A stretch of 64,000 bases of DNA, taken from NCBI GenBank assembly GCA_036583965.1, contig JAZBQD010000019.1:16321585-16385584 (forward strand). The letters are read 5' to 3'. Shown piece after piece: positions 59,241-64,000 of the stretch (positions are counted from its first letter, which is position 1; each line of letters starts with the position of its first letter). The translations under genes and the position numbers were made by a program. The stretch comes from Prunella strophiata. Its lineage: Eukaryota; Chordata; Aves; Passeriformes; Prunellidae. The notes under the pieces are model-generated. The model was not told where the DNA came from. It searched no databases and saw nothing but the letters and a program-made list of their open reading frames with translations.

Positions 59241-61047
59241 CATGTGTTTTATTATGTTTTTCAGATGCTTAATCAGAAGCACTAAAGCATGTGTCTTATT
59301 TTTATTGTGAATTTGCCTTCTAAACACTGATTTATATCTCAATGTATTTTGCTTTACTGACCATCTCCAGATAAGAACATAGTTTCCATGAAGATGTTTA
59401 CAGATCACAGGCAAATATACCTTGAACCTTTTCTTAAATAGATTACTAAATGGAGCGTTATCTTGCTCTAAGATAAATTTTTGTGGCTTGGAATAACTCT
59501 TTGGAATCTCTTGATATCTCTTTGCAATATAATTTTTCTGAAGTGTTGACACCAGAAATGTATTTCAGTAATTATTGCACTAACGCAATGTACAGTGGTA
59601 AGAACAATTTCCTGTGTCTACTCAGTGTTCTCATGGTAATGCTTGTCTTTTCAGCAACATGATGTCAGGAAAAGTTCATGTTCAAGTGATTATCTGTGAC
59701 AATCCCAGAGTTATTTTTTTTTACCTACACTTTTTACTTTTGATATATGACCTTGCATTTGTCTGTCTTGAAAAGCACTTTCAACTGTGCCCACCATACC
59801 TAGCAAAATAATTTCATATAAGACTTCATTTCACATTTTAGTTCTTTATTGCACCAGCTTGTGATCCTCTGCATTTTATCACAAATGTGGAAAACAGTGG
59901 GCCAGAACCAGATCCTCAGAATTCCACATTTATGATTCTCTCTTGAGATTATTGAACTCCTGTCTTAGTCTCTTTGGTTTGAAAAGTACTGAATATATCT
60001 GATCTTAATTCAAAGGGTTAGAGTGTTGGTTTTCTTTTTTATGCTGTGATTTCTTGCAGTATTATTAATACAAATAAGAGTTGTCTCAGTCCTGCATTCT
60101 TGGTGAGCATGAGTCAGTACCATAAAAAGACCTCCTGATAAGAATTAGCCTCCCTGGTGAGATGTAGTGTTGTGCTGCAGTTTCACATCTAGGTTTCCTT
60201 TCTATATTAATATGTTGCCCCATTTTTTGTGCCTGCATGGCTTTTAAATTATTTCTTTTTTCTTTAGTTTATGAGCCATGAATTAAAAATTTCATTCATT
60301 GTTCTATGATGTGGCTACATTCTAAAGAATCCACTAATATCTATTAATATTAGCTTTTACAGATAATAAAACACATAGCCAATAATTTGCATGCTAAACA
60401 CCATTAGTTCACATATTTATTTTGACATTGTAAATGATATCTATCCAGTCACCAGGCATCCTGCCATCCATTAAAAATACAATCTGTACCAATAAAAACA
60501 AAGCATCAGCACATCACATCCTACAAAAGGCAGGCAGCCAGCCAGAAATTTAAAAAAAACTTTCTCCACCCTTGCAATCCCCAAATGAAATCCCATTGCC
60601 CCAGCCACCTCACCTCTTGTCAAAATGTCAAGTAAAGACAACATCACACCCCAGAGCTGCTAAACCAAACCACCACAGCCATAATTTTTTAAGGCAAACA
60701 CACTGATCTAAGAGAGAGGGATGTGGTTAACTTTGGAGTTAGCTTTGGCTCTTGCAGCACATGTTTCCTTACAAAGGGATATGGAGATGCCATCCACCTA
60801 TTCTCTCATTCTGTCAGTAACCCAGAGATCTTTACATCTCATGGCCTGGAGCCATGAGGCTCTGCTCATTGTAGGTGGTATTTCTTAGGAGGCAGAGAGC
60901 AGTGGTCTGGACAGGCCATGTGGTTGCTCTCAGTATTCATCTGGGAAGTAACAAAGTCAATCTTTCCCACTTCAAGTCAGAATTTAATTTGTCTGGAGTC
61001 CTGCCCGAACTTCTGCCTTTGGAATTAGCTGTGGGAGCAGTAATGTG

Positions 61048-61114
61048 AATATAGCAACTGGAAAGATGGATAAGGGAAGTGAATGCAACAACTGGAAGGA
61101 TGGGTGAGAGAACA
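61048..61114 (+). repeat. Imperfect tandem duplication, about 33-bp unit
   Basis: Two adjacent copies of a GAATATAGCAACTGGAAAGA-like unit (the second reads GAATGCAACAACTGGAAGGA) each followed by TGG(A/G)T(A/G)AG. Small local duplication. Confidence 0.75.
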
Positions 61115-61329
61115 TAGATGACCACTAATTTAATAGCACACAGCAGGATACTCAAGAGCTGAACCAGCTTTGGCCAAGCATTCCTTGGCAAGAGAAGTTT
61201 TGAACAGTGATCCATCTGTCCTGCTTTGGTTCTCTAGTGTGCTTACAAAGTGCTGAACAACTGCTCTCTCAAAGGAGCCACCCAGAGTCACTAGTCATTT
61301 GGGAAAATCTGAATTTGTTCAAAATTATT

Positions 61330-61518
61330 AGGTATGGCAACCCTTAACATCCTCAATGTTTTCATATGTAATTTCACAGCAACACTCACAGTCCTGTCTG
61401 TCAGGGTAAGAAGAGGTGTGAAAGCCAGATAACTCTTTTAAACTTGTCATAGACTACATCAATAATTCTCTTCCTGCTTCAGTAACTACTGGAATCTTTG
61501 AGGTTCCATGCAACATTA
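61330..61518 (+). repeat. Unclassified duplicated segment, copy 2
   Basis: Partner of 59037-59240, 2.28 kb downstream in the same orientation. It differs by many substitutions and a few short indels. Confidence 0.85.
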
Positions 61519-64000
61519 GGGCAGAACAGGAACATTCTAAGTACCATGGAATTTAGCCTGAAAGAAACTTTGATGCTTCCAAGGTCCTCTAGTAGAACAT
61601 AATGCTTTCAGAATAATGATTAATCTTTTATTTTAGATCTCACTAGCCAGTGTAGAGTCTGCATAAAATTGCTGAAAAAGTGGTGTCTTGGAATGTTCAT
61701 ATAATAGGGGCAGGTTGTACATGAGAGACTACAGGACAGAAAGGCCTGTCACCTGCTCCTGTTTCTGTTTTGTTAAATGCTCACAGGCTTGTCCTTTAAT
61801 TCCTTAATCTTGAATTTCCTCATTAAAATCCAGGTACATAAAGGATAAATCCTTGGTATTTATCACCAAGTGGGATAATGCAGGGTTTTGTAGTCCAGTT
61901 TGATTTGTATTAGGATTGAAAGGCATCAAATAAAAATAGCCTCACTGTGAACAAGTTTTGTACATATGAGGGCATGCCCTGTCCTGGAAGAGTTCTAGGT
62001 ACTAAACAGTGAGGGAGTCTGGACTATGGCAGAGATAATGGATTTTTATGGATTTTATAATCCCTGCTTTTCAAATAGGAAGCAGGGTGATGGAAGATGA
62101 AAAGCAAGGAAGAGTTCCCAAAAGATAAATTCTCAGCCATGAGCTACACTGTGGTCAGTGTATTTGTGCTGTCTCCTTGTCCTGCACAGTAACCACCAGG
62201 CACTTTCCTCTATCTTCACTGAGGACAGATCTAGTTTGTATTTCCTTCCCAGTCCACCTCATGGCAATTCTTCTTTTTGCCACATACTGAGTCATCCAGC
62301 CAAAATCACACGAGGTATCCCTTAACAGTAGCTATTATTAAAGACTAGACTTCTTGTTTGTAAGATTTTCTAAGGATCTTGGTGATGAAAGATACTAAAA
62401 GCAGGTTTGGTATAATGAAAACCATCATTGGATTATCAGTGATGGGTGACAGCATCTGATGCTTTCATGGCACTGATGCTGGGATTATCAAATATCACAA
62501 TTTGTTAACATCTCACAGGGAGGGCAGTGGGGTTTCTAGGGTTTCTTGCTCCCCTTTAATAACTCTTCTGCTCTTCAGCTGGTTAGATTTTGAGGCTCAG
62601 ATTACAACTCACTGCAGTATTTCTGTCCATGGTGAAGACTGTGACAGAAGTTGTGCTGTGTCAGACACACTCTTCCAAACTTCAGGAAAATGCACCTCAG
62701 GGAATTCTTAGCCACATGTGCTATCCTTGCATCGAGTAGGCCTTAGAGTTTTTTATTCTCTGCATTTGTCTTCTCTGCTTTGAACCTACAAAACTATCGA
62801 AAATCTATTATCATGTGCAATTAGCATCACAGATTTGCTCAAGTATTGTTTATGACCCATCACAGAGGCAGAGGTTGTACAAATGGGCTTTGAAGTCCCA
62901 GAGCATGAATATACTTAAGATTTGTGCTTGAATGGGACAGAAATAAGCTGTGCAACCAAAAGAAATTGTTCACACCTTATTGATGGATTGTCATGTTCCA
63001 CTTGCAACCTCTTGCAATTTTCCATTCAAACAAAAATGCCCTGGAAGTGTTCTAACATAATTTCTATGTCTATCCATTATAGGCAATCTCTTGAAGCTCT
63101 ATGGCTAGTTTTCTCCCCAGTGGAAATAGTCTGGGATTGTTTGGGGCTTTTTTTTTGTTTTCCCTGCCAAATGTCTAGTTTTGACTTTACCAGCCACATC
63201 TGCTCTTACTGCATGCTGCACTGGGCAAATGGGCTGGGCAAGACACCCTATGTCTCCCAGGTCTGATATCTTTCAAGAAGACACCTAATGTCTGGCCAAT
63301 TGTTGCACCAATAGCTTTTTCAGTGCACAAATATCTGCTCCCACTAAGTGAGCCCATATAATGTGGCTAATCCAGGGCAGACAGCCTGGGATTATACTAC
63401 CTGCTTCAACTGTGAAGGCTGCTTTGCAAAAATACTTTATTTGATTGTGTTGGCTGTGTCAGTAAGAGTTTGATGGCACCTCATGGTAAGGGGCAATCTT
63501 AGAGAATATTAGACATGAAATACAGAACTGGGTGTGTGGGCTCAGGCCCAACCAGAAAGATTTGCTGCTACCAGTAAAGCTGTTTGCACCTGTTGGTTCT
63601 ATAAAACTCCTTTAGTGAAGTCACTAAGGTACTGTTCATTAAAAAATGTGAGGAGTCAAGGTGTTCTGCATAGACAACTTCAGGATCATCAGGTTTTCTG
63701 GCAAAAACTCCATGGGAGGCCTCCATTGTAAAAAATGTTGCATTCAAATGGAAATATGTTTCCAAATACCCCTACAAAAGGTGAAGACTGGGAGTAAGCA
63801 AATAAATCTGCTTGTTCTAAAGCAAATGGAAGAGAGCAACATCTTACTTCTCTGGAGTGGAGCTCAAGTAACAGCTACAAGGATGACTTGGGAACAAAAC
63901 CAATCCCATAGCCACCTGTTGCTTTAGGTGAAAGACATTGTACCCCTGCAAGAAAAATTCCCCACAGAAGAGTGGAGGATCTGTTGTCTTCAAACTGTCT

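Larger units (their letters stand above)
40076..64000 (+). other. FBLN5 intron 4, incomplete
   Basis: Nothing resembling the next exon (a cbEGF opening with D-V/I-D-E-C) appears on the + strand in the remaining 23.9 kb, so this is one long intron running off the window. It holds a solo LTR, two CR1 fragments, possible MIR-like pieces, microsatellites and a duplicated unknown segment, listed separately. Open frames up to 170 codons here are not supported as genes. Confidence 0.8.

Noticed and set aside
40076..64000. Further FBLN5 cbEGF exons
   Set aside because: I looked for D-x-D-E-C openings after an AG acceptor on the + strand and found none.
1..64000. CRISPR arrays, operons, prophage or other prokaryotic systems
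   Set aside because: Intron-split vertebrate genes and avian retroelements throughout; no such structure.

Overview
This is a vertebrate nuclear window, almost certainly avian. It has interrupted protein-coding genes with GT-AG introns. Both the spacer and the introns carry decayed CR1 LINE 3' ends of the bird type, which end in the ATTCTATGA-like octamer. There is also an avian-style solo LTR with a 5-bp target duplication and a few ancient MIR-like SINE remnants. The sequence does not fix the species.

Two genes lie head-to-tail on the + strand. From 669 to about 21.3-22.1 kb are the last 15 recognisable coding exons of TRIP11 (GMAP-210), a very long coiled-coil golgin of the cis-Golgi; its 5' exons lie left of the window. 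They include one giant 3,030-nt exon, the C-terminal GRAB (Arf-binding) exons and a stop codon at 20233-20235, followed by a 3' UTR with several AATAAA signals. From about 34.0 kb the second gene, FBLN5 (fibulin-5), begins. I placed its first four coding exons: a 17-nt start-codon exon at 34079-34095, a signal-peptide exon at 36156-36210, a short exon at 38648-38699, and a GC-rich exon at 39833-40075 holding the start of the first calcium-binding EGF domain with an RGD. The other FBLN5 exons lie beyond the right edge. The order TRIP11 then FBLN5 on one strand agrees with the mammalian gene order (recalled, human 14q32). The two proteins have unrelated jobs (Golgi vesicle tethering, elastic-fibre assembly), so this is conserved synteny and not a functional cluster.

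Layout: 1-21.4 kb is TRIP11 exons, introns and 3' UTR. 21.4-33.4 kb is an intergenic spacer with three CR1 fragments, a perfect inverted repeat, an A-rich tract and a small LTR-like remnant. 33.4-34.1 kb is the candidate FBLN5 promoter and 5' UTR. 34.1-40.1 kb is FBLN5 exons 1-4 and their introns, with a MIR-like SINE. 40.1-64 kb is one long FBLN5 intron with a solo LTR, two CR1 fragments, SINE scraps, microsatellites and a duplicated unclassified segment.

The oddest points are four. (i) A 501-bp tandem duplication carries the TRIP11 GRAB exon; the second copy has a 1-nt deletion and no splice donor, and poly-pyrimidine tracts flank the copies. (ii) An apparent single-base frame disruption lies near the start of the TRIP11 exon at 2718. 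(iii) TRIP11 lacks a short exon-sized segment found in the mammalian protein. (iv) The FBLN5 signal peptide is split across a 17-nt coding exon and a 55-nt exon that length-based ORF finding cannot see. I saw no CRISPR array, operon, prophage, RNA gene or convincing new gene system.
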